A DNA stretch of 12,141 nt from the NCBI GenBank assembly GCA_023091735.1, contig JALKBU010001359.1:1-12141 (forward strand). Reading direction: 5' to 3'. Source of the stretch: Trichomonas tenax (lineage: Eukaryota > Parabasalia > Trichomonadida > Trichomonadidae). The notes below the pieces were generated by a model that saw only the letters and a list, made by a program, of their open reading frames with translations, was not told the origin of the DNA and searched no databases. This document shows, piece after piece, positions 1 to 7,640 of this stretch. The position numbers and the translations under genes are program-made. Position 1 is the first letter of the stretch; the number at the start of each line of letters is the position of its first letter.

Positions 1-63
1 TTTATATATCCACAGCATTTTAGATGGGAAAATTTTTCATTTGCCACCAAAATTAGACCTTAA
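1..63 (+). CDS. possible 3' end of a truncated gene (last 20 codons)
   Basis: Frame 1 is open from the first base of the window to a TAA at 61-63 and encodes 20 residues rich in aromatic residues (F, Y, W). The stop is followed by A, giving TAAA; in trichomonads a UAAA at the stop codon often serves as the polyadenylation signal. Both facts fit the end of a plus-strand gene whose body lies outside the window. Twenty open codons in AT-rich DNA can also occur by chance, so this is only a candidate. No family can be named from so short a piece. Confidence 0.2.
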   Translation, partial: FIYPQHFRWENFSFATKIRP

Positions 64-363
64 ATATTCATACTGGTGGAGAAAAATCGAGATGTTTGAG
101 TAGGCGTAGAAAATTCAGTGACGCCTTCTATAAAAAATGATATCATTAACTACAACATCAAAAAAGATCGAAGAAAATCACAGCAGTGGTCGTTTTAAAT
201 ATATCATATTGATTTCTTTATTTGGTTCCGAAAAAGTGAAATCAAATCAATAACATTCAATGAACATTGTCTCAAAACACTATAAAATCAGAAGTAATAG
301 ATACAATTATACAATCTGAATGAGTTTTATTACACAAAAAAAAAAATAAAAATATGATATCGT
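64..363. other. intergenic, AT-rich
   Basis: I see no gene here. The stretch separates the possible plus-strand gene end at 61-63 from the stop codon of the minus-strand Myb pseudogene at 364-366, so the two would converge. An A-rich run near 336-353 reads as a T-rich run on the minus strand just after the Myb stop and may belong to its 3' region. Confidence 0.5.
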
Positions 364-822
364 TCAGTGAACGTTAACGAGGTTTGAAATCTTGAGAAAA
401 TCAAGGTAGTACTCTATGTCTGGATCAAATGTTTCCTCAACATCTGTAACAGATGGTGTGTTTGATGAATTGTGAGATCTTAAGAATTGAAGTCTGTTTT
501 TAATTCCATTCACTGCTCTTCCAGGTAAGAATGTCTTCAATTTGATCCAGTTCGTTCCAATTTCATCAAATCTCTTCAAAAGAATTTCGTCTTCTTCTTC
601 AGTCCATTTTTCATGTGACAATGAAGGATCAACATAGTTTTTCTATCTCTCACAGCATTGTCTTGGAGATCATTTTCCTAATTTCCTTGATATTTCATTC
701 CAGTCAGCGAATTTGCTCGATTGAACGGCCTTCAAGAGATTCCCATCATCAATTTTAGAGAAAGTCCTCTTCACTCGTCCAGATGGAATCCCACGTTTAA
801 TGTCTGTTCCCTTTTTCTTCAT
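364..822 (-). pseudogene. two-repeat Myb-like DNA-binding protein, broken by two in-frame stops
   Basis: One frame of 153 codons runs from the ATG at 822 to the TGA at 364-366. It encodes two tandem Myb (helix-turn-helix) repeats, the usual architecture of small nuclear DNA-binding Myb proteins in trichomonads. Repeat 1 spans about residues 18-67, with F21 in the first aromatic position, W41, and a PRQCCER motif at 53-59. Repeat 2 spans about 69-117, with W73, EEED at 75-78, W92, and PGR...IKNR at 100-110. Codon 51 is TGA (670-672) and codon 60 is TAG (643-645). Codon 60 is where the repeat-1 tryptophan of the RERW-type motif belongs, so TGG to TAG explains it. Codon 51 fits CGA to TGA. The frame is otherwise intact, which suggests recent inactivation. 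Alternatives are sequencing error or stop readthrough. No intron signals are visible. The tail after residue 117 is acidic and unconserved. Confidence 0.85.
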
Positions 823-826
823 CAAA

Positions 827-832
827 AAATGA
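827..832 (-). promoter_or_regulatory. initiator (Inr) motif of the Myb gene
   Basis: The minus strand reads TCATTT, matching the trichomonad initiator consensus TCA(+1)Y(T/A). The A falls at 830, eight bases upstream of the ATG at 822. This supports the start at 822 rather than the upstream in-frame ATG at 939, whose extra 39 residues are low-complexity and lie upstream of the motif. An intact initiator also argues that this was once an expressed gene. Confidence 0.5.
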
Positions 833-1711
833 AAAAATAATTGAAAGAAAAACTTTATTTTTGCAAAAATGATTTTGATGCATTGCACATATCCAAAATA
901 ACAATGATTCACATAATGCATTGAATTATAAAAAACCATTTATTTTTGATGTACCCAATGTTAAATGTGAAACCATTAAATCTTATAATACGTTATTTGA
1001 ATTCAAAAACAGAAAATTAAATGACCTATTTGCGAAAAATGCATCTATAGACACATGAAAATACATTCCAAAATTGAGATCAATACCACGAGTTTTTCTG
1101 ACATTAGATTTAAATCCACTTTTCGAGAGTTTTTTCTTAATATTATATTTTTGATAACATGGAAAAGTTATCGATAAATGTGATTGCTGTGCATTGATTA
1201 TATTTGTATCGTTCAAAAATGAGGAGACAAAACATCACAATTTGCTTTTTGAGAATGATTAATTTTTTGTGATGAATACAATGCAAATCTTAATCAATAA
1301 TCTCTACGTATGCACGTTTTAAGTGTTTTGCATCATTTGGTTGTTTTTTTGAAATCAATATCAAATTTCAAGCGATAAATGATGGTTGTAAGATAACTTC
1401 GCTTAAATGACATCAAAGGAGAATCTATTGAAACCTTATAATTGGCCAGTAAACGGTTACAGACAATTTTATAAAAACTCATCATTTTTCAAAAATGCTA
1501 TATACATAACATGTCTTTAACCACAACAATATCTCATCAACTAAAATCATCTCCATTATACCATAGCTCCGTAAAAGATATTTTTAAATTAATTTCCAAA
1601 AATATTGAAAAATAATTTCGATTTGATCGTATTCCTGATAACATCGTATCAACAACATATACTCGATATTTAGTCAATGGTTAAAAAACAACAATAATAT
1701 ATTATTTGAAA
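833..1711. other. intergenic, AT-rich
   Basis: This stretch of about 880 bases between two minus-strand genes holds no gene I can support. It contains a 77-codon minus-strand frame at 983-1216 with no recognisable motif and no good initiator, which I treat as chance. It must hold the 3' end of the 1712-3199 gene and any upstream promoter elements of the Myb gene. No repeat or RNA gene was noticed. Confidence 0.5.
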
Positions 1712-3199
1712 TTATTCTGATAATATTTCTAAAGCTTGGCTGATTTTGGAATATATTTCTTCGTTATCATGTGAAGATTCCAAAATTTCCTCCAGAGTTT
1801 CGATCAAACCAACATCATGAACAAATGAAGTATACATCAGCCATCGTTGCTTTCCTAGCAATCTAGTGTATAAGGAATAGTTGATAACAATATTAACAAC
1901 AAGTCTCACTAATGTTGAGTCACCAGCAGACGCTATATCACATATATTTCCGAAAAAATCTTCAAAATCTATGCCTTGGCTAAACCATGTAAATTCGCCT
2001 CTTTTGAACTGTGCTGAAACGATTTTAAGCGAAAGGATCTTTTGCTCTAAGTTGTTGTTGTTCATTCCGTATAAAATAAACTCTCTAAATGTCGATTGAT
2101 CGATTCCAAAGTCTGAAATATTTGTCATGATTTTAACGTTGGAATAAAAATATTTGAGAACGATTGTTTTTATGTTCTCATCTTCCATGTGGAACAGTGA
2201 AATAACAAATGGACTGATGTGGGTCCTAAGGAATCCCATTATTTTTATCTCAGGATCTTTGTCAACCTTGGAAATAGCTAAATTAAACTCTGTGATTAGC
2301 ATGAGTAACTCGATCTTAATTTCTTCAGCTATCTGAGTCCTGGCCAATGAAATAAGTTCATTCACCTGTGTTTTCAGTATGTAGACACTATGCGGATAAT
2401 AGTGAAAGCAGTCTCTATAAACAGTGGAAAGCATAGCAATCATTTCTTGATCAACTGTTAGTGTTTCAACTGTTTCATCATATATTTTTGTGATTTCTTC
2501 ACTGATTCTGTTTGTCATAATGTATCTAACATCATGCTCAGGGTCTATGACATGGAAGTCATTAAGAGGAATTGTACACACAAATTTGAGGAAATCAAGT
2601 TGAATTGGCAGCTGCTCATCAAAAAACACAGTCATCTCACTTAAATGCTCATAAACTGCAGCTGCATAATGTGATTTCTTCGAGGAATAATACATTGTAA
2701 GCAAATCAAGTAACCTTTGAAGAAATGATTTCGAAAAATTTAAATTGCCACCATCATTAGTAATAAATGATGATACAAGGTCGAATACATCAAATGTTTG
2801 TAGATATTCTTGGATTTTATTTGATAAATTTGAAAGATGATAAATTAATTGAATGAGTTCTATTGTATCTCGTTGGTCATCCATGAAAATCTTATGTGCA
2901 GCTTCGTTTAAGTTAATTCGAACGAATTCTTGAATAATAATATCATCCAAGAATTGAAATTTAAGGATAAGTACATTAAAACGTGAGATAATACTGATTA
3001 GATTACGCAATGCAGCTGAAGAATCGCCGCTTTTAAGTACACTTGTTGCTAGATTCTCAACTAAAGAAATAAAATTCGGAATAAATTCATCAATTGCTTG
3101 TGATTCTTCAGGAGATGCCTCTAATTTTAGTTTTTGAATCGAACTGAGTTTGACGTTCTGAGTTGTATCTTTATCATTTTCATCCTTAACATTCAACAT
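1712..3199 (-). CDS. uncharacterised helical-repeat (armadillo/HEAT-like) protein, 495 aa
   Basis: The gene is intact and intronless, from the ATG at 3199 to the TAA at 1712-1714. The codon just before, TTG, is in frame, but ATG with an initiator-like motif 10 bases upstream is the better start. The product starts with a polar, charged stretch (residues 1-35). The rest is dense amphipathic helices of 12-20 residues with short polar linkers, for example about 38-57, 112-135, 154-171, 286-310, 341-358 and 383-399. That pattern is typical of armadillo or HEAT solenoids, which bind other proteins. No signal peptide, membrane segment, catalytic motif or zinc-binding cysteine set is visible, so a cytosolic or nuclear scaffold is the likely role. 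I cannot match it to a named family; karyopherin-like or phosphatase-regulator-like folds are possible. Codons favour A/T endings, unlike the gene at 9891. A transposon-like element begins about 85 bases upstream. Confidence 0.85.
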   Translation of the reverse strand: MLNVKDENDKDTTQNVKLSSIQKLKLEASPEESQAIDEFIPNFISLVENLATSVLKSGDSSAALRNLISIISRFNVLILKFQFLDDIIIQEFVRINLNEAAHKIFMDDQRDTIELIQLIYHLSNLSNKIQEYLQTFDVFDLVSSFITNDGGNLNFSKSFLQRLLDLLTMYYSSKKSHYAAAVYEHLSEMTVFFDEQLPIQLDFLKFVCTIPLNDFHVIDPEHDVRYIMTNRISEEITKIYDETVETLTVDQEMIAMLSTVYRDCFHYYPHSVYILKTQVNELISLARTQIAEEIKIELLMLITEFNLAISKVDKDPEIKIMGFLRTHISPFVISLFHMEDENIKTIVLKYFYSNVKIMTNISDFGIDQSTFREFILYGMNNNNLEQKILSLKIVSAQFKRGEFTWFSQGIDFEDFFGNICDIASAGDSTLVRLVVNIVINYSLYTRLLGKQRWLMYTSFVHDVGLIETLEEILESSHDNEEIYSKISQALEILSE

Positions 3200-3205
3200 C
3201 AAAAT

Positions 3206-3211
3206 AAATGC
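3206..3211 (-). promoter_or_regulatory. initiator-like motif upstream of the 495-aa gene
   Basis: The minus strand reads GCATTT, one mismatch from the trichomonad TCA(+1)Y(T/A) initiator. The presumptive +1 A is at 3209, ten bases upstream of the ATG at 3199. Position and spacing fit the very short leaders usual in trichomonads. The mismatch at the first base makes this tentative. Confidence 0.35.
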
Positions 3212-3274
3212 TCTTTTATTAAATATTTACCCCTAAAAATTGTTTTTATTATGAGATTATATTCACAAGTTTGG

Positions 3275-3282
3275 TATTTGCT
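3275..3282. repeat. left copy of 8-bp direct repeat (candidate target-site duplication)
   Basis: TATTTGCT occurs here and again at 3764-3771, just outside the inverted repeats of the element between them. An 8-bp duplication is the length made by hAT-type insertion and is near that of Mutator-type insertion. Six bases (3283-3288) separate this copy from the inverted repeat, against two on the right, so chance cannot be ruled out. Confidence 0.45.
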
Positions 3283-3288
3283 ACGAAT

Positions 3289-3316
3289 GTCGGACAAAAG
3301 TGCGCTATCATCTTTT
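3289..3316. repeat. left terminal inverted repeat of the 480-bp element
   Basis: This 28-base arm pairs with 3734-3761 at 25 of 28 positions. The three differences are C/T at the third base, A/T at the tenth and A/G at the twenty-second. Beyond base 28 the arms diverge but both carry TTTGACAT-like repeats. Confidence 0.75.
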
Positions 3317-3379
3317 GACATTTGACATTTTACATGGCAAGTTGTTTTCTTCAATCATTGCAATTTAGCGAATTGCTCA

Positions 3380-3432
3380 GCAACAGATGACGATCAATGG
3401 CTCCGCTACGCCATTGAATCGTCATCTGTTGC
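3380..3432. repeat. long near-perfect hairpin inside the 480-bp element
   Basis: The left arm 3380-3401 (22 nt, starting GCAACAGATGACGAT) is the reverse complement of the right arm 3410-3432 (23 nt) except for one bulged base. The loop is 3402-3409 (TCCGCTAC). Such a stem would form readily as a DNA cruciform or RNA hairpin. It is much more GC-balanced than the flanks. Its role is unknown: it could be a nested fold-back insertion, a transposase-binding structure or a source of small RNA. Confidence 0.85.
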
Positions 3433-3577
3433 TTCAGGTTTTTAGTCAAAAATTCTCCGGGTCATTCTCTGCGGCGCAATTACAGTTGTATCTCTCAATA
3501 GCTCGGCGATTTGCAAGTCCCTCGGTCTTACTCACGCCTGTCCACTATTTTTGAGGCAAAAGATGTTTTTTTTTTCT

Positions 3578-3660
3578 AAAAAGAAAAAGTTTATTATGCG
3601 AGCAAGTCAAACCTGCATCAATAAGGTGCATAGTTGAACAATTAGCGATTAGGCCATGCC
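3578..3660 (-). other. possible decayed tRNA-like / Pol III unit inside the element
   Basis: On the minus strand an A-box-like TGGCCTAATCGC (3645-3656) matches the eukaryotic A-box consensus at 11 of 12 positions and resembles the TGGCCTAATGG of arginine tRNAs. A weak B-box-like GGTTTGACTTG follows at 3603-3613, with three mismatches. Two T5 runs (minus strand, from 3578-3588), a Pol III-style stop, come next. No complete cloverleaf can be drawn, because the T arm is too short. This may be a tRNA-derived (SINE-like) relic or chance. Confidence 0.2.
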
Positions 3661-3696
3661 TAAGAATCGAAAAATATGTTTTTAAGCAATTTCACA

Positions 3697-3718
3697 TGTC
3701 AAAACTTTAGTTTTGACA
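3697..3718. repeat. small perfect hairpin (10-bp arms)
   Basis: TGTCAAAACT (3697-3706) and AGTTTTGACA (3709-3718) are exact reverse complements separated by TT. The hairpin lies 16 bases inside the right terminal inverted repeat, and ACATG occurs on both sides of it. It could be a sub-terminal transposase-binding site. Confidence 0.7.
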
Positions 3719-3733
3719 CTTTACATGTCAAAT

Positions 3734-3761
3734 AAAAGACGATAGCGCACTATTGTCCAAC
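3734..3761. repeat. right terminal inverted repeat of the 480-bp element
   Basis: This is the reverse-complement partner of 3289-3316 (25 of 28 positions). It is followed after two bases by the second TATTTGCT copy at 3764-3771. Confidence 0.75.
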
Positions 3762-3763
3762 TC

Positions 3764-3771
3764 TATTTGCT
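3764..3771. repeat. right copy of 8-bp direct repeat (candidate target-site duplication)
   Basis: TATTTGCT is identical to 3275-3282 and brackets the inverted-repeat element. Confidence 0.45.
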
Positions 3772-4766
3772 TTTGAAAAAAAAGGTCACAAATTGCATTT
3801 TAGCGATTTCCGTATTATTTATTGGATTTTAACTATCTGCATTAAGGTTCTGAGTTGGAATAGAACATTGCAAGCTATCAAGCATTCGAAAAAATGTTCA
3901 AAATAAAATTTTATTGAACATAATTTCAATAATTACTAAAGAAATCGAAGAACCGGAATTATCCAATGAAATCTGTGAATATGTTAAGGTGAAACGGAAT
4001 ATGTCATGAAATTTTGTAAATTTACAAAAAATTAAAAAGTCCTAATTGTGCCAGTGGATGGGGTAGGATTTGTTTTTTGCGGCACGCGAGGAAAATTTGC
4101 GTATTGAGTAAAAAAATAACGTACTTTGCGTATAACCGCCGCATGCTTACTTCATATCTCGGCATCTAGTTTAGAAATCAGGCTATATATTTCATGTATA
4201 TATATGATAATTTTTTTACCTTAAATGTGCCGTTTCAGAATCTCTTGAATAGCACCGTATGAGGAGATTTAAAATTAAGGTTAAAAATTCATCCAGAACG
4301 CACTTCTAGTGTGTTTTTCTGAAGTTTCAAAAAAGTTCAAAGATATGAAAAATGAGACAATACATTTTATAGATGGATCATTACTAAATCCAAAACTACA
4401 CTTCAGACATAATTATTTATGCTTGCTATGCTGATAAATGAGCCTCAAACTACCAACTTTCCTTCAATAAGGTTAAAAATTGAATGGTGTCAGTGAAGCC
4501 TTAATAACCATAAATGACAGGCGCGCATGCACAACAGAGGGTACCAGAACATGCCACAGATACCAACGGCGACAATGTTGCAGCAAATTAGGACAAATAA
4601 TTAAGCAAGTTGAGCCATTCTCAAAATGGAGAAAAAAATAATTTGTCAGTTTTTAATTTTTTGAGAAAGTGTAAGAATTTTTGCTACTTTTTTTAACGTG
4701 AAAAATCAGATCCATTGCTGATAGGTTCCAAATACAATACGAAATGGTTTGTAAAAAATTGATGGG
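3772..4766. other. intergenic, no gene seen
   Basis: No protein or RNA gene can be supported. There is an 18-bp perfect palindrome at 4012-4029 (TTTTGTAAA and its complement). AAGGTTAAAAATT occurs near 4277 and again near 4470, and TTTGCGTAT occurs near 4098 and 4124. These short repeats do not define a complete element. The patch around 4500-4600 is less AT-rich but has no long frame. Confidence 0.4.
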
Positions 4767-4773
4767 AAAAAAA
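4767..4773 (-). terminator. Pol III terminator of tRNA-Ala
   Basis: The minus strand has a run of seven T residues one base after the 3' end of the tRNA (the plus strand shows seven A at 4767-4773). RNA polymerase III stops at T runs of four or more, so this is a strong and correctly placed terminator. Confidence 0.85.
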
Positions 4774-4774
4774 T

Positions 4775-4845
4775 GGAGGTGAGGGGAATCGAACCCCCGG
4801 CCTCATCTATGCTAAAGACGCACTCTACCACTGAGCCACACCCCC
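4775..4845 (-). tRNA. tRNA-Ala (anticodon AGC)
   Basis: This is a complete 71-base cloverleaf on the minus strand. The acceptor GGGGGTG pairs with CACCTCC, with one G-U pair. The D arm is GCTC/GAGT with loop AGTGGTA. The anticodon arm is CGTCT/AGATG with loop TTAGCAT, so the anticodon is AGC, decoding GCU and, after A-to-I editing, GCC and GCA. The variable loop is AGGCC. The T arm is GGGGG/CCCCT with loop TTCGATT. The internal A box (TGGCTCAGTGG) and B box (GGTTCGATTCC) match eukaryotic Pol III promoters. CCA is not encoded, there is no intron, and a T7 terminator follows. It stands alone, with no tRNA neighbour. Confidence 0.97.
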
Positions 4846-7640
4846 AATTCATTGGTTCGATTTTCATATAATGGACTATATTTTATATTTATTTTTATAT
4901 TTAAATATTTCTCTTTATTATGATACTTTATATATAAGAGAGCACAAATATCGAATATTGGTTATAAAATTAAATCAAATCCAGATTCCTTCCATGCAAC
5001 TATATATCGTGCTTTTATGTCAGAGCAGTACTATATTCCAATATGTTAACTGTTCATACCAAATTAGTCAGGGACCTACTATAGCATTTGTCCCGCGAAC
5101 AAAAGACCCAAAGTCCTTCTCACTCTTTAAGGTTATCCCTCGGATGGAACAAGTTCAGATTATCTTTATGTCCTATTGTGTAACAGCTAAACGAACATGA
5201 AAATTCTTTTAACTACTAGATATACATATGTAATGAATCAGTTAGAAATTCATAATCAAGATGGGTATCGAGATACGATGCATAGCTCCCACAATAATTG
5301 GCTTTGTGTATGCATGTTGTAGGCTGAACACTTGATGTATGTCAAAAAATTAATGTCTTTTTCATATGATATAAAAGTGACAAAATAATTCATCATAATA
5401 TTATTTGTTTGTTATTTTGGTTTCGCTGAAAATTGCACACTTATCTGAATCGAAAGTAATAATATCCGCCAAGTATTTTCATTGTTAGCAAAAAGTTGAT
5501 AGATTTTTGTTTAGATATTATATTTACCTCTGCTATTCATAGAATACATTTTAGTTATACTTCTGTACATTGTCATGAATTATTATTTTATGAATACTAT
5601 AGGATCCCCCAGAAATTGGTCAATTTTCACATCGAATAAATTTTTCTTTCATTCGAATTACATTAATAGAAGACATCAAGAACTATTGAAGGCTTCATTT
5701 TGTACATAAGTATTAGCAAAATATCAATTAACTCATCAATGAACTTCCAATAAATTAATTTTATTTATTGGGTTAGGTCTGTTTGGATAGCAGAAAACAA
5801 TGCTCCTGAACAATATAAATGCATGTGCGTCCATACATTAACTAGAATAATAATGCATGTTCATAAAATGCATGATGTTTATAAAAAAATGAAAATATTG
5901 ATCCTAACCGTTATGCCATATTTGTCATGTAAAGTCAGATTTGAAATCAGATATATGATAATTTTCCAATTTTGAAATCTCGAGAATTTAGGTTCACCAA
6001 GCTTAGTCATTAATAGGGCATATTCCCCATGCAGTATGAAATACATCATATAAATTTTATCGAAAAAAATTGGGAAGAAGACAGTGAGAAGGGCTTTAAA
6101 GATCCCAATAATCGGGAATTAGTGAGTCATTAAAGGAATAATATAATATACACGTGAGAGTGGACATGTGTGCAAAAATAAAGTGCTTAAATTATATAAT
6201 TCTATTGGAATAATATAAAATTACCGGCAAATTTGACCTAAACTTGATTTTTGTGTCCGTACTGAGCCAATTAATAATATGGTACCATATTAAGCGATAT
6301 TATCGAATTAACCTGCGCTGTAATGATTATTTGATATCCCAGGGTTCTATAGCACAATTATTAGATTGCGCTACTTTTGAGGCGTTTTCGATGTATGAAA
6401 TAATCGCAATATTTTCGATCTTTGTCAAAATACTACAATTTTGACTGTAGGTCGCAGCATATAAAGAATATATACCATTTATGTCACAGAAGTACTTTTC
6501 AAGTCAATAGAGTGAGCCAGTTTTATAATACAAAATGGAATTTACAAACAGATGAGATTCATGGTTAAAAATACTCTGTTATTGAATGCACATGATACTT
6601 TTCTAACATTTACATCAGTAAAATGTTGATTTACCTTTATTACAAACTTAATCGAAGTTCCAAAAGACCAAAAATGATAAAAATCTAACCTATGCTTGTA
6701 CAAAATGCTATTTTCTATGTAATCAGGATCCAATTAACTATGTTGTTAGACTTAATTCGAATGAGAATTTTTAAAAAATCATATTTATGTTATAACATAT
6801 GCAAACTTTGTGTAGCATATATTTGAAAAGTGAACTTAAACATTCTCTCTATCTTCTTTATGAAAATTTTATAAAATGGATAATTATTTTGAATATTGGT
6901 TACAAAACACAAATATTTTCAAGTTCCAGTATTCTCACTATAATATACTCAACTAAGAAGTCATTTCATTTATGTACTCACACGATAATATGAAGTCTGG
7001 GCTCATTCCAATTGCATAATATGGTGCTGCAACAGCTGAAGGAAATGATAGTAACAAATTTTACTACTCTAGTATACATAAATGTTATGTTCTTACCATA
7101 ATTGGAATGAACAATTATAGAGAATCTAGGAATCGTTTGTATAGAGCGTGATTTTCTTTGAACATACCATCATAAGTAGTAGAATATGTATGTGATCTGG
7201 ATTTACTCGAGATCCAACCCAAAAATAGCTGTATATTCCTTTGATTCACTCAAAAATATGAGCAAATTCATCTTGTCTCAATAGGCATTATTATTCTATT
7301 CGTTCTGTATTTTCAAATCTAACATATGCAAATGTCATGCTATAATATATGAACAAATCAGTATTTCTCATAAAAATATTTTAATTTTGTAGTATTAAAT
7401 CAATGGCAGGTGAAAATTTGCAATATAACATGCATCGATCAAGTATTTAATCTAAATGATGCGCTTCATGTGGCTATTTAAGTCTCCATTGACCGAGATA
7501 TCAATTTGATTTCATCGAAAAATTGAACAATTTATATATTTGAAGTGTGATAATACTATACTCGCAATTTAATATCAAGTGAGACAAGTAAATATTCGAT
7601 ATTTGCATTTTTTGCTCGAAATACGATTTCAATCTGGATG
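4846..7640. other. long AT-rich gene-free stretch
   Basis: About 2.8 kb has no protein gene I can support. The open frames present (for example 4871-5200, 6244-6444, 6542-6733 and 6799-6993) are short and low-complexity, with no motifs, and look like chance. Small structures seen are ATGCATG at 5310, 5819, 5853 and 5868, GGAATAATATAA near 6134 and again near 6206, an 18-bp palindrome at 6275-6292, and an 11-bp inverted repeat at 7003-7013 and 7100-7110. None adds up to a recognisable element. Confidence 0.4.
6275..6292. repeat. 18-bp perfect palindrome
   Basis: TAATATGGTACCATATTA is exactly self-complementary. It lies in gene-free DNA with no neighbour to regulate. It may be a protein-binding site, a relic, or chance in AT-rich DNA. 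Confidence 0.6.

Larger units (their letters stand above)
3283..3763. mobile_element. non-autonomous inverted-repeat transposon (MITE-like), about 480 bp
   Basis: Two 28-base terminal inverted repeats, 3289-3316 and 3734-3761, agree at 25 of 28 positions; the core is GGACAA followed by AGTGCGCTATC. An 8-bp direct repeat, TATTTGCT, flanks the pair at 3275-3282 and 3764-3771. No transposase frame lies between them, so the element must have been moved by an enzyme encoded elsewhere. The interior has a long perfect hairpin (3380-3432), a 10-bp-arm hairpin (3697-3718) and several copies of a GACAT/ACATG motif near both ends. It is less AT-rich than its surroundings. The element lies about 75 bases upstream of the likely transcription start of the minus-strand gene at 3199, so its insertion could have altered that promoter. 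hAT or Mutator type is possible from the duplication length, but the family cannot be fixed from the sequence alone. Confidence 0.7.

Noticed and set aside
983..1216. 77-codon minus-strand frame between the Myb pseudogene and the 495-aa gene
   Set aside because: It has no motif and no convincing initiator at usual spacing, its composition is biased by AT-rich DNA, and its length is within chance expectation.
3134..3325. 63-codon plus-strand frame over the promoter of the 495-aa gene
   Set aside because: It overlaps the start of that gene on the opposite strand and runs into the transposon-like element, so it is a shadow frame.
4871..5200. 109-codon plus-strand frame after the tRNA gene
   Set aside because: The start is low-complexity (Y, L, I rich), no domain is visible and there is no initiator motif. 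It looks like an open stretch of AT-rich intergenic DNA.
7003..7110. 11-bp inverted repeat TCATTCCAATT as possible ends of a small element
   Set aside because: The arms are short, there is no flanking duplication and no interior structure, so chance in AT-rich DNA is sufficient.
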